Source of the DNA: Vulcanimicrobium winogradskyi
Lineage (GTDB): Bacteria > Vulcanimicrobiota > Vulcanimicrobiia > Vulcanimicrobiales > Vulcanimicrobiaceae
Direction: 5' to 3'
DNA length: 64,000 nt
NCBI GenBank assembly: GCA_003134965.1
Contig: PLDA01000003.1
Span: 868,001 to 932,000, forward strand
Both the position numbers and the translations under genes were made by a program. The number at the start of each line of letters is the position of its first letter. The first letter of the stretch is position 1. Shown in pieces: positions 50,071 through 57,586 of this stretch. Below the pieces are notes generated by a model. That model searched no databases. It saw only the letters and a program-made list of their open reading frames with translations, and had not been told where the DNA came from.

Positions 50071-50847
50071 TCAGCGCTTCCCTCGGAGGCGCGCGCCGTA
50101 GATGCGGCCGAGCTGCTTCAAGTAGTTCAGGATCTCGTTCTGGTTCAGCTTCGACGTGCCCGCGACCCGGTCGGTGAACACGTACGGAACCTCGAGCGCC
50201 CGCCCGTAGTGCGCCTTCGCGATCACCTCGAGCCCGATCTTGAAGCCGATCGGGTCGAGTTCGACGCCCTCCAGGGCCTCGCGCTTGACCAGGAAGTAGC
50301 CCGAGGTGATGTCGCGGATCGGCGTGAGCGGCTGCGCCAGCGCGATCGCTACGCGTGAGGTCACGATGCGCCGCTTCGGCCAGTTGCTGATCCCGCCGCC
50401 CGGGACGTAGCGCGACCCGATCGCCAGGCCGTATCCGCCCTCCTGGAGCGCCGCCACCATGCGGGGCAGGATCGAGGCGTCGTGCGAGAAGTCGGCGTCC
50501 ATCGCGCCGACGGCGGCCGAATCCGGCCGGGCGAACCGCCAGCCGTCGATGACGCCCGAGGAGAGCCCCATCTTCCCGGGCCGGTGCAGGCAGCGGACGG
50601 GATAGCCTTCGTGCTCCAGGCGGTCGACGATCGCGCCCGTCCCGTCCGGCGAGTTGTCATCGACCACGACGATCTCGCCGTCGAGGCCGTTCTGCTCGAA
50701 CACGTCGCGCAGGGTGGTGACCAGCTTCTCGATCCCGTCCGCCTCGTTGTAGGTCGGAACGACGACCGAGAACTTCAGCTTCTTCGCCGTCTGCGGTGCA
50801 CCGGACGGCGACGAATCGGCCTGGTCCGAGGTTGCCGGTGGGCTCAT
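50071..50847 (-). CDS. Glycosyltransferase family 2, polyprenol-phosphate mannosyltransferase-like
   Basis: A 258-residue GT-A enzyme of DPM1 type. FSVVVPTYNEADGIEKLVTT binds the nucleotide sugar; EIVVVDDNSPDGTGAIVD, GLSSGVIDGWRFA and AMDADFSHD (DxD motif) are typical; FKIGLEVIAKAHYGR and VPYVFTDRVAGTSKLNQNEI end the catalytic domain. There are no membrane segments after the GT domain, so it is the soluble, dolichol-phosphate-mannose-synthase-like form. Start ATG 50847 overlaps the PRC-like stop (TGATG). Confidence 0.9.
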   Translation of the reverse strand: MSPPATSDQADSSPSGAPQTAKKLKFSVVVPTYNEADGIEKLVTTLRDVFEQNGLDGEIVVVDDNSPDGTGAIVDRLEHEGYPVRCLHRPGKMGLSSGVIDGWRFARPDSAAVGAMDADFSHDASILPRMVAALQEGGYGLAIGSRYVPGGGISNWPKRRIVTSRVAIALAQPLTPIRDITSGYFLVKREALEGVELDPIGFKIGLEVIAKAHYGRALEVPYVFTDRVAGTSKLNQNEILNYLKQLGRIYGARLRGKR

Positions 50848-51158
50848 CACTTCAGTTTCTTCATCGTCGGAAATCGCCCGGCATCGAAGGGGGCGAGGTC
50901 GCCGTACTGATCGGACTCCCGGCGCATCAGCACAACGCTGTCGTCGTCGACGCTCTCGACCTCGGTCGTCGGAATCGCCACGTCCTCGCCGCGTGCGTCC
51001 CAATACACGACCAGCAGCTCCGCGATGCGAGCGTTCCCTTCCGCATAGACGGCGCGGACGTCACCCACGCGGGTCTCGCCGGCGTAGACGGGGGTTCCGG
51101 GGTCGAGCGATTCCAAAGTGCGGGCCATGGTCGAACCAGAGTTGTACGCCGCGGTCAC
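50847..51158 (-). CDS. PRC-barrel-like protein
   Basis: A 103-residue protein. Residues 13-80 have the small beta-barrel pattern of PRC domains: LESLDPGTPVYAGETRVGDV, then RIAELLVVYWDARGEDVAIP and TTEVESVDDDSVVL. The start GTG 51158 overlaps the RHH gene (GTGA) and has GGAG upstream; ATG 51128 is an alternative and matches the domain start. Function unknown; PRC domains occur in RNA-processing and photosynthetic proteins. Confidence 0.68.
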   Translation of the reverse strand: MTAAYNSGSTMARTLESLDPGTPVYAGETRVGDVRAVYAEGNARIAELLVVYWDARGEDVAIPTTEVESVDDDSVVLMRRESDQYGDLAPFDAGRFPTMKKLK

Positions 51159-51349
51159 GTGTTGCTCCGCTCGCTATCGTCGAGCGCGGCCAGCGCGCGC
51201 AGGAGCGCAGCCTTCGCATCAGTCCGTCCGCGAAAGTGGCGCTCCAGCGACTCGTTCAGCACCGCGTTCATGCTCTTGCGTTCGGTCTCCGACCGTCGTT
51301 TCAGTTCGGCGTACACGCCGTCGTCCAGGCGCGCTGGGAAGGCACGCAT
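51155..51349 (-). CDS. Ribbon-helix-helix (CopG/Arc-like) DNA-binding protein
   Basis: A 64-residue protein with the RHH plan: a short strand (RAFPARLDDGVYAELKR), helix one, and a second helix starting SMNAVLNESLERHFRG. The C-terminal 20 residues are helical and Ala/Leu-rich. Dimers of this fold read 6-8 base half-sites. Two perfect TGATATCA palindromes lie 11 bases before its start, over a TATGAT box, so autoregulation is very likely. No toxin partner follows; instead it heads the PRC-GT2-accD-accA run. Confidence 0.82.
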   Translation of the reverse strand: MRAFPARLDDGVYAELKRRSETERKSMNAVLNESLERHFRGRTDAKAALLRALAALDDSERSNT

Positions 51350-51360
51350 GGTGCAGCGGA

Positions 51361-51379
51361 TGATATCATACTGATATCA
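51361..51379 (-). promoter_or_regulatory. Double-palindrome operator and -10 box of the RHH operon
   Basis: TGATATCA (51361-51368), TAC, TGATATCA (51372-51379): two identical palindromes whose centres are 11 bases apart, one helical turn. On the minus strand TATGAT (51370-51365) reads as a -10 box inside the operator. It is an AT-rich island in GC-rich DNA. It lies directly upstream of the RHH gene. Confidence 0.7.
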
Positions 51380-51440
51380 AGGCTGCAAGGGCCGGCCGGG
51401 CAAAGCTGATCGGACGGGGTCGCGTAGAAGGGCGCCCGCC

Positions 51441-52370
51441 ATGACCACCACGCCGGCCCGCCAACGGCCGACCCTCACCCCGGGCACGACGCGCGTCGGC
51501 GTCGTCGGCGTCGGGCGGATGGGCGCGAACATCGCCCGCCGCCTCAAGGACGCCGGCTACGAGATCGCCGCCGTCGCCGACGCCGACCGCGGCCGGGCGC
51601 AGGGGCTGGCCGCCGAGCTCGGTGCGCAAGCGCCGGACTCGCTCGCGGCGGTCAGCGCCGGCTCCGACGTCGTCCTGACCGTCGTCAGCGACGACGCTGC
51701 GATGCGCGCCATCTTCGCGCGGGAGGGTGACTCGCTGCTGCGCAACGCGGACGGCGCGATCTTCGTGAACTGCGCGACGATCTCGCCCGAGGTGCACGTC
51801 GAGGTCGACGCGCTCGTGCGCGCCGCAGGAGCGAGCGCGGTTGAGGCCTGTATGGCCAGCTCGATCCCGCAGGCGCGCGACGGCAAGCTCTATCTGATCT
51901 GCGGCGGCGATGCCGCCGCCTTCGAACGGGCTCGCCCGCTGCTGGAGTCAATGAGCGTCTCGCTGCGCTGGGTCGGCGGCCCCGGCACCGCGGCGCAGGT
52001 CAAAGCGCTGGTGAACATGCTGATGAACATCAACACCGCCGGCCTCGCCGAAGCGCTCGGGCTCGGTGCCGCCCTCGGCATCGATCTCTCCGCGCTGATG
52101 GACGTCTTCGCACACACCGGTGCGAACTCGCGCGTGCTCGAGACCGACGGGGCCGACATGGTCGCCCGCGAGCACGACGTCTACTTCTCGGCGGCGCACG
52201 CGGCGAAGGACTCCGGGATCGCGCTCACGCTCGGCGAGCGAGCCGGTCTGCGGTTGCCGCTTGCGGCGGCGACGCTCGCGCAGTACGAGCGGCTCGTCGC
52301 CGCCGGTCACGGAGAGCTCGACAAGTCGGCGATCGCCGAACTCACGTTCCCCGGGCGGACGAACGGATGA
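51441..52370 (+). CDS. 3-hydroxyisobutyrate dehydrogenase-family oxidoreductase
   Basis: A 309-residue beta-hydroxyacid dehydrogenase. The N-terminal Rossmann motif is RVGVVGVGRMGANIARRLKD (GxGxxG), then VVLTVVSDDAAMRAI. The middle helix carries GPGTAAQVKALVNMLMNINT, with the catalytic Lys and Asn. The substrate loop, usually D-A-P-V-S-G-G, is EACMASSIPQARDGKL here, so the substrate may differ from hydroxyisobutyrate. C-terminal helices (AKDSGIALTLGERAGLRLPL) are normal. It overlaps the alpha/beta hydrolase gene by four bases. Confidence 0.85.
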   Translation: MTTTPARQRPTLTPGTTRVGVVGVGRMGANIARRLKDAGYEIAAVADADRGRAQGLAAELGAQAPDSLAAVSAGSDVVLTVVSDDAAMRAIFAREGDSLLRNADGAIFVNCATISPEVHVEVDALVRAAGASAVEACMASSIPQARDGKLYLICGGDAAAFERARPLLESMSVSLRWVGGPGTAAQVKALVNMLMNINTAGLAEALGLGAALGIDLSALMDVFAHTGANSRVLETDGADMVAREHDVYFSAAHAAKDSGIALTLGERAGLRLPLAAATLAQYERLVAAGHGELDKSAIAELTFPGRTNG

Positions 52371-52960
52371 TCGCCGAAGCGCGGCGCGTCGTGCTCGAGA
52401 GCGGTGCGACGACGACGGTCGAGTGCTGGGGCGACGCGGGCCCGGCGATCCTGTGCGTGCACGGGATCAGCTCGTCGCGCCGCGACTTTGCGCGGCTCGG
52501 CGAGGCGCTGGCGACCACGCACCGCGTGTTCGCCTACGATCAGCGCGGGCACGGCGACGCGGAGACCGCCGCGCCGATGACGCTCGACGTTCTGGCTGCC
52601 GATCTGCGCTCGGTCGCCGACAGCATCGGCACGGTGGCCGCCGTGGTCGGCCATTCGTGGGGCGGGGCTGTGGCGCTGGTCGGCGGACCGAAGATCGCGC
52701 GCGCACTCGTGCTCGTCGATCCGATGATCCGTGTCGCCGCCGGAGCGTTCGGTACTTGGGATCTGCGCGAGCGGCTCGCTGCGCTGAAGATCCCGACGAC
52801 GGTGCTGCTCGCGGGCGTGGAATCGGTCGTCGCCGCCGGCGATCTCTCGCAGGCGAGCCCGCTCGTCCGCGTCGAGACGCTGCACGATCACGGACACACG
52901 CTGCACCGCACCGCGTTCGAACGCTTCGCGGACGTGGTGCGCGAGGCGGTGCCGGCCTAG
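52367..52960 (+). CDS. Alpha/beta hydrolase (small form)
   Basis: A 197-residue alpha/beta-hydrolase. LCVHGISSSRRDF is the oxyanion region, FAYDQRGHGDAETAAPMTLD is typical, AAVVGHSWGGAVAL holds the nucleophile Ser, and HDHGHTLHRTAFERF carries the C-terminal catalytic His. The cap domain is almost absent, so the protein is shorter than the usual 260-300 residues. Activity could be esterase or thioesterase. It is translationally coupled to the upstream dehydrogenase (ATGA). A long hairpin follows its stop. Confidence 0.82.
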   Translation: MIAEARRVVLESGATTTVECWGDAGPAILCVHGISSSRRDFARLGEALATTHRVFAYDQRGHGDAETAAPMTLDVLAADLRSVADSIGTVAAVVGHSWGGAVALVGGPKIARALVLVDPMIRVAAGAFGTWDLRERLAALKIPTTVLLAGVESVVAAGDLSQASPLVRVETLHDHGHTLHRTAFERFADVVREAVPA

Positions 52961-52967
52961 CTCACAA

Positions 52968-53020
52968 GCGAGCCGCCTCGTTCAGTCGCTGGGGGAAGTG
53001 TACTGAACGAGACGGCTCGC
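52968..53020. terminator. Long 19-bp hairpin between convergent genes
   Basis: GCGAGCCGCCTCGTTCAGT (52968-52986) pairs with ACTGAACGAGACGGCTCGC (53002-53020) with a single mismatch, around a 15-base G-rich loop. It lies between the hydrolase stop and the convergent Asn/Gln-rich gene. There is no T-run, so it may act as a bidirectional factor-assisted terminator or 3'-end protector. Confidence 0.6.
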
Positions 53021-53029
53021 GGGGTGGGA

Positions 53030-53542
53030 CTAGTGGTTACGGTTCCCGACGCGGCGCTGGTTCTGGTTCTGGTTTTGGTTCTGGTTCTGGTTCTGCCAGG
53101 TGCGGGTCTGGTTCTGCCCGTTCTGGTTCTGCCAGCGGCCGGTGTTCGCGTACTGGGCGTTCGCGTACTGGCCGTTGTTGTAGACGCTGTTGGGGTTCAC
53201 GGCGACGTTACCGTAATTCTGCGGGTTGTAGCCGTTGTTGTAGCCGTTCTGATTGGTCGCGTACTGCCCGTTCGAGTTCTGATAGTACGTCTGCCCGTCC
53301 GGCATCACGATCCGCCCGTCGGCGTACACGGTTCCGCCGTTGCGCGTATACCCGACGATGCTGTTCGCTGCGGCCTGCTTGTGCTGAATGTTGTTCAACA
53401 GCACGATCGCGCCGATCGCGGCCGCAGCCGTGAGTAGCGTCGTCGTCGTGTTCGCCGACGCGGGGCGGGGGATCATCACGCCCGTGGTCATCGCGGCGGC
53501 GGCGCCCGTCGCCATCATGAACTTGGAGATTCGGCCTAGCAT
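53030..53542 (-). CDS. Secreted Asn/Gln-rich low-complexity protein
   Basis: A 170-residue protein. An N-terminal signal (SKFMMATGAAAAMTTGVM, then PRPASA) is followed by a hydrophobic helix (LLTAAAAIGAIVLLNN) and a short beta region (IVGYTRNGGTVYADGRIVMP). A long Asn/Gln/Tyr/Gly tail follows (residues about 85-160) ending in NQ dipeptide repeats. The composition resembles prion-like or matrix proteins and recalls the Asn-rich tail of the 14377 protein. The tail's repeats come from a six-base tandem repeat. Function unknown. Confidence 0.65.
   Translation of the reverse strand: MLGRISKFMMATGAAAAMTTGVMIPRPASANTTTTLLTAAAAIGAIVLLNNIQHKQAAANSIVGYTRNGGTVYADGRIVMPDGQTYYQNSNGQYATNQNGYNNGYNPQNYGNVAVNPNSVYNNGQYANAQYANTGRWQNQNGQNQTRTWQNQNQNQNQNQNQRRVGNRNH
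53057..53092 (+). repeat. Six-copy CTGGTT tandem repeat
   Basis: Six consecutive hexamers (five CTGGTT and one TTGGTT), reading as Asn-Gln dipeptides on the minus strand near the C-terminus of the Asn/Gln-rich protein. Such short tandem repeats can change copy number by slippage without shifting frame. Confidence 0.8.
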
Positions 53543-53653
53543 TTGGTGTGTACCTCGTGACGACCGTCGGCGTCTTGCGCTTCCGGTTCGATATACAGAT
53601 GCTAGCGCGCGAAGTTGTGAGCGCGATGGGGGTCAAGGGGTTTCCTCGGATTC

Positions 53654-54841
53654 TCATCGCACTGTCAGATTCACCGCCGCCTCGCCAGGCAACCGGACGG
53701 CTCGCGGCAGCGCCGCGGCGAGCACCAGCGCAGCAAGCGCTACGACGGTCGCAACCGCGGCGAGCGCTACGTAGAGTCCGACGTGCGAGGTCAGCGCACC
53801 GACGGCAAGGATCGGCACGCCGATGCACACGTACGTCATCGCGTAGAACGTCGCCGACAGCCGTGCGCGCGCAGCGGGCGGCGAGACGCGATTCACCAGG
53901 CTTTGCGCGCCGAGATAGCCGAGACCGTGTGCTGCGCCCGCGACGACGCTGCCGAGTGCGAACAGCGCCAGGGAGCGGGCGGGCACCGCGCCCAGCAGTG
54001 CAGCGAGCGCAACGACGGTCCCGATCAATCCGGCGCGCGCCGCGACGCGATCCGAGATCCCGCGCCCGAATGTCTGCGCGAGCGGCGAGACGACGAACAC
54101 GATCAGCGCGAGCCCGCCCTGAAGTGCCGGGCTGCGCGCGCCGAGTAGCGTCCCGACAAACGCCGGAAGGATCGAAACGAACAGTGAGGCCAGCCACCAG
54201 ATGATTCCGCTGGTCAGCGTCGCTCCGATGAACGCACGGCGCGCGAGCCCGGTCAGTCTCGGCGCGACGGCCGCGTCGCGCACCACCGCAGACCGCGTCT
54301 CCGGGACGAGCGCGAGCGACGCCGCGGCGAGCGCGCACAGCACGAGATGGAGCACGTACGGGAGGACGAACGGCGACGGCGCCGTGACCGCGAGCACGCC
54401 GCTCACGAACGGCGCGACGCCGCACGCCAGCGAAAGCGCGAACGTGGCGACGAGCGCCGCGCGCCGCCGGTCCTGCGCCGCATCGAGCTCGACCAGCGCC
54501 GGCGGTCCGGCCGCGCCGATCGCGCCGATCGCGACCGCGGAGCACAGCCGAGCGGCGAGGAGCGCCGGCACGCCGTTCGCGAACGCGAACACGATCGAGC
54601 CCAGCGCGGCAGCCGCGATCCCAAACGCCAAGACCGGCCGCCGCCCGATCGCGTCCGGCAGGCGCGCGAACCCGATCAGCGTCGCGACGAGCGCGAGCGG
54701 ATACGCGGCGAACACGACCGTCATCGCAAAGGTCGACGCTCCGAACCGAACACGGTACAGCTCGTAGAGCGGCGCCGGGAGATTGCTGCCGAGCATCGCG
54801 ACGAACAGCACGAAGCCGACGATGAGCACCGACCGGTTCAC
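53654..54841 (-). CDS. MFS transporter
   Basis: A 395-residue protein with twelve hydrophobic segments starting at GTG 54841 (VNRSVLIVGFVLFVAMLGSN). The loop 2-3 motif is GFARLPDAIGRRPVLAFGI. Both halves show the usual Gly/Ala-rich helices (AVAIGAIGAAGPPALVEL and GSVVAGAAHGLGYLGAQSLV). It resembles drug/proton antiporters of the MFS_1 group. Substrate unknown. It follows the quinone-oxidoreductase-like gene on the same strand, overlapping none. Confidence 0.83.
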   Translation of the reverse strand: MNRSVLIVGFVLFVAMLGSNLPAPLYELYRVRFGASTFAMTVVFAAYPLALVATLIGFARLPDAIGRRPVLAFGIAAAALGSIVFAFANGVPALLAARLCSAVAIGAIGAAGPPALVELDAAQDRRRAALVATFALSLACGVAPFVSGVLAVTAPSPFVLPYVLHLVLCALAAASLALVPETRSAVVRDAAVAPRLTGLARRAFIGATLTSGIIWWLASLFVSILPAFVGTLLGARSPALQGGLALIVFVVSPLAQTFGRGISDRVAARAGLIGTVVALAALLGAVPARSLALFALGSVVAGAAHGLGYLGAQSLVNRVSPPAARARLSATFYAMTYVCIGVPILAVGALTSHVGLYVALAAVATVVALAALVLAAALPRAVRLPGEAAVNLTVR

Positions 54842-54872
54842 CGCGCCGGCCTCGCATCCAGGGAAGGGCCGG

Positions 54873-55790
54873 TCAGAACGCCACGACCAGCTTGCCGGTG
54901 ACGCCGCGGTTCCACAGCCGGTCCGCGGCGTCGCCGATGCGCGCGATCGGCAGCACGTCGTCGATCCGCACGTCGAGCTTCCCCGCGGCCAGCAGCCCCG
55001 CAAGCCGCGTGAGGCCTTGACCTGCGGGCTGACGCTCGAGCTCGTGGAACAGATAGAAGCCGTAGATCGAGTTCCCGCCTTTGAGGTAGAACGGTGCGAC
55101 CTCGATCGTGCTCGTGCGCTCCGCCGACGTTCCGTACGTGACGAGCATTCCGTCCACGGCGAGCAGCTTCAAGGCATTCGCGAACACGCCGCCGCCGACC
55201 GACTCCAAGATCACGTCGTACGGTCCACCGCCGGCGCTCTCGCCCACGAAGACCTCGTCCGCGAAGGGCTCGACGGCCGCCCGCTTTTCGGCGCGATGCA
55301 CGAGCGCCCCGACGCGCGCACCGGCGAGGCGCGCGAGCTGTGTTGCAAACACGCCGACGCCGCCCGATGCACCGGTCACGAGCACGCTGCGGCCGAGCAG
55401 CGAGCCACGCTTTCCGAGCGCGTACAATGCGGTGAGCCCCGCAACCGGGAGCGTCGCGGCGCGCTCGAACGTCACGCCGTCCGGCAGCGTCGCCAGACTC
55501 TGCGTCGGCGCCGCCAACCGCTCTGCCCAGGCGCCTTCCCCCAGCATCCCGACGACGCGCGCGCCGGCCGGTGGACCGCTCCCGTCGCGCGCCTTGGCCT
55601 CGACCGTGCCGGCGAAGTCCCACCCCGGGCGCCAGCCGTCCGGATTGTTCTTCGCGCGGCGCACTTCGCCCAGGTTCAGGCTGATCGCGGCGACGCGAAC
55701 CAGCGCTTCGGACGGCAGCGGCTCGGGCTCGGGCACCGTGGTGAGCGCGAGCCCGCCCGGGGCCGCGCGGTTGACGACAACGGCATTCAC
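54873..55790 (-). CDS. Zinc-independent MDR oxidoreductase (quinone reductase-like)
   Basis: A 305-residue medium-chain dehydrogenase/reductase. WRPGWDFAGTVE and VGMLGEGAWAERLA are in the catalytic domain; ATLPVAGLTALYALGKRG leads to the NADPH fold VLVTGASGGVGVFATQLARL. No structural or catalytic zinc ligands are visible, so it belongs to the quinone oxidoreductase branch. Start GTG 55790 gives the family's N-terminus; the same frame runs on to 56195 in antisense of rsmE. A substrate cannot be assigned. Confidence 0.85.
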   Translation of the reverse strand: MNAVVVNRAAPGGLALTTVPEPEPLPSEALVRVAAISLNLGEVRRAKNNPDGWRPGWDFAGTVEAKARDGSGPPAGARVVGMLGEGAWAERLAAPTQSLATLPDGVTFERAATLPVAGLTALYALGKRGSLLGRSVLVTGASGGVGVFATQLARLAGARVGALVHRAEKRAAVEPFADEVFVGESAGGGPYDVILESVGGGVFANALKLLAVDGMLVTYGTSAERTSTIEVAPFYLKGGNSIYGFYLFHELERQPAGQGLTRLAGLLAAGKLDVRIDDVLPIARIGDAADRLWNRGVTGKLVVAF

Positions 55791-55837
55791 AAGGGCTGCA
55801 ACCGCAACCGGACGGCGACGGATGCTCGCGGCGGCGC

Positions 55838-56572
55838 TTATAGTTCGCCGCGCGCGTAGAGGATCGCGCTGAGCACGACGAGTGCCGCCGTCTCCGTCCG
55901 CAGGATGCGATGGCCCAGCGAAACCGTCACGGCGCCCGCGGCGCGCGCACGCTCGATCTCGCCGGCGGAGAATCCGCCTTCCGGACCGATCGCGACGAGC
56001 ACGCTGCGCGCTCCTGCGAGTCCGCTCTCGAACGCGGCACGCAGGGGCGCGGGCTCGGCGAGTTCCCACGGCACGAACACTCGGTCGTACCGTGAAAACG
56101 TCGCGAGCAGCGCGTCCCAGTCGAGCACGTCCGGGATCTCCGGGACGCGCATGCGACCCGACTGCTGCGCCGCGGATCGTGCGATGCGCCGCCACCGCTC
56201 CACCTTCGCCGGACTCGTGTCGTGGCCGATCACCCGCGCGCTGCGGACCGGCACGATCGCGAACGCGCCGAGCTCCGTCGCCTTCTCGACGACGAGGTCC
56301 ATCTTCTGACCCTTAGGGACCGCCTGCGCGATCGTCACCGCGAGCGACGCCTCGACCTCGCCGCCCGAAAGCTGTTCGTCCAGCGTCGCGCTCACCTCGC
56401 GCGCGTCCACGTCCAGCGTCGCGGCATACGCGACCCCGCCGGAATCGACGACTTGCACGCGGTCTCCGGTCCGCTTGCGCAGGACGGTCACGAGCTTGCG
56501 GGCGTCATCGGCGGCGAACGCGACGCGGTCGCCGGCCGCGTGGACACCCTCGACGAAGAAGCGATCCCGCAT
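55838..56572 (-). CDS. rsmE: 16S rRNA m3U1498 methyltransferase
   Basis: SPOUT-family methyltransferase (244 aa) modifying U1498 of 16S rRNA. The N-terminal PUA-like domain starts RDRFFVEGV. The SPOUT knot shows AQAVPKGQKMDLVVEKATEL, then LVAIGPEGGFSAGEIERAR and SLGHRILRTETAALVVLSAI, the diagnostic RsmE ending. Length is normal. Divergent from the DUF962 gene. Usually linked to dnaJ and prmA in many genomes; here dnaJ is 1 kb away on the same strand. Confidence 0.95.
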   Translation of the reverse strand: MRDRFFVEGVHAAGDRVAFAADDARKLVTVLRKRTGDRVQVVDSGGVAYAATLDVDAREVSATLDEQLSGGEVEASLAVTIAQAVPKGQKMDLVVEKATELGAFAIVPVRSARVIGHDTSPAKVERWRRIARSAAQQSGRMRVPEIPDVLDWDALLATFSRYDRVFVPWELAEPAPLRAAFESGLAGARSVLVAIGPEGGFSAGEIERARAAGAVTVSLGHRILRTETAALVVLSAILYARGEL

Positions 56573-56613
56573 CGCGGCAGGCGATTCGCCCCGCTTGCGC
56601 GGAAGGCCCGCGG

Positions 56614-56943
56614 ATGGACGACGCCTTCTGGCTGCGCTATCTGCGCGCCCACGCCGACCCGCGCACCCGTACGTTCCACGCCGCCGGCACGATCCTCGCC
56701 ACGCTGGTCGGAACGACGGCGCTGGTGCGCCGGGACCCCAAGCTCTTCGCCGCCGCCCTGGTCTGCGGATACGGGCCGGCCTGGTACTCGCACGCCTTCA
56801 TCGAGCGCAACAAGCCCGAGACGTTCAGCGCGCCGCTGCGCTCGCTGGCCGGCGACTACCGCATGTGCTGGGGCATGCTGACGGGCACGCTCGACGACGA
56901 GTACCGCCGCGCAACCGCCGACCCCGCCGCCGCCGGCGGCTAA
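56614..56943 (+). CDS. DUF962/Mpo1-like small membrane protein
   Basis: A 109-residue protein. FWLRYLRAHADPRTRTFHAA at the start, GYGPAWYSHAFIERNKPETF in the middle and SAPLRSLAGDYRMCWGMLTG at the end match the DUF962 family, whose yeast member Mpo1 is an Fe-dependent dioxygenase of fatty-acid alpha-oxidation. Two membrane segments are likely. The His residues of the family (HAAG, SHAFIE) are kept. This is the second possible fatty-acid alpha-oxidation protein in the window, besides the PIOX-like gene. Its stop overlaps the convergent isochorismatase stop. Confidence 0.8.
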   Translation: MDDAFWLRYLRAHADPRTRTFHAAGTILATLVGTTALVRRDPKLFAAALVCGYGPAWYSHAFIERNKPETFSAPLRSLAGDYRMCWGMLTGTLDDEYRRATADPAAAGG

Positions 56944-57575
56944 CGCGCTGAGCTAGGCTCTGCCGGGATCGGCAGAGCGTCGCGTAGCTCGTCCCATTCC
57001 ATGACGCGGCCGAGGCAGGTTTCGATCAGCGTGAGCGCCATTCGGTGGGCGTCCTCGCCGTCCATCGAGTCGACACAGTCCTTTATCACGACGAGTTCGA
57101 AGTCGCGATTGACCGTTTCAAATGCGGAGCACAGGATGCAGCTGTTCGTGTTGACGCCGGCTAACAGCACCGTGCGCGCGCCCAGGTCGCGCAGCACGAA
57201 CTCCAGATCCGTGTGCAGGTAGGCGCTGTAGCGCTTCTTGCTGTCGACGACGATGTCGCTCGGAGCGGAGAGTTCGGGCACGATCTCCGTCCCGGGCGAA
57301 CCGAAGAGGTTGTGCTCGTGCGAGCGCGCACGGACCGCCGACCTTTTCCCGCCCCAGAACGGGTTCGACTCGGACTCGTGCGATCGCCGGTACCGGGTGA
57401 CGACCTGCACGATCGGCACTCCGGCATTTCTCAGCGCCGAGTAGATCGGCGCCGCCCGAGCGATCAGCGCCCGGCTGCGCTCGGCCGACAGCGGCAGCGT
57501 CGCGACCGCCGGGTCGAGGTGCCCGCGATGCATGTCGATCGAGACGAGAACGGGCCGTTCGAGCTGCGTCGCCAT
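56940..57575 (-). CDS. Isochorismatase-family cysteine hydrolase
   Basis: A 211-residue hydrolase. VLVSIDMHRGHLDP has the catalytic Asp, VVDSKKRYSAYLHTDLEFVL the Lys region, and VLLAGVNTNSCILCSAFETV the nucleophile Cys with the preceding cis-peptide. These three residues define the isochorismatase/nicotinamidase-like family. Substrate could be nicotinamide, an N-carbamoyl compound or a related amide. It lies 12 bases before the dnaJ stop on the same strand; the four-base convergent overlap with the DUF962 gene is noted there. Confidence 0.86.
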   Translation of the reverse strand: MATQLERPVLVSIDMHRGHLDPAVATLPLSAERSRALIARAAPIYSALRNAGVPIVQVVTRYRRSHESESNPFWGGKRSAVRARSHEHNLFGSPGTEIVPELSAPSDIVVDSKKRYSAYLHTDLEFVLRDLGARTVLLAGVNTNSCILCSAFETVNRDFELVVIKDCVDSMDGEDAHRMALTLIETCLGRVMEWDELRDALPIPAEPSSAR

Positions 57576-57586
57576 GCAGTGGCTGT

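Noticed and set aside
51155..51349. Toxin-antitoxin pair headed by the RHH protein
   Set aside because: The coupled downstream gene is PRC-barrel-like and is followed by metabolic genes; no RelE, MazF or PIN-type toxin is present.
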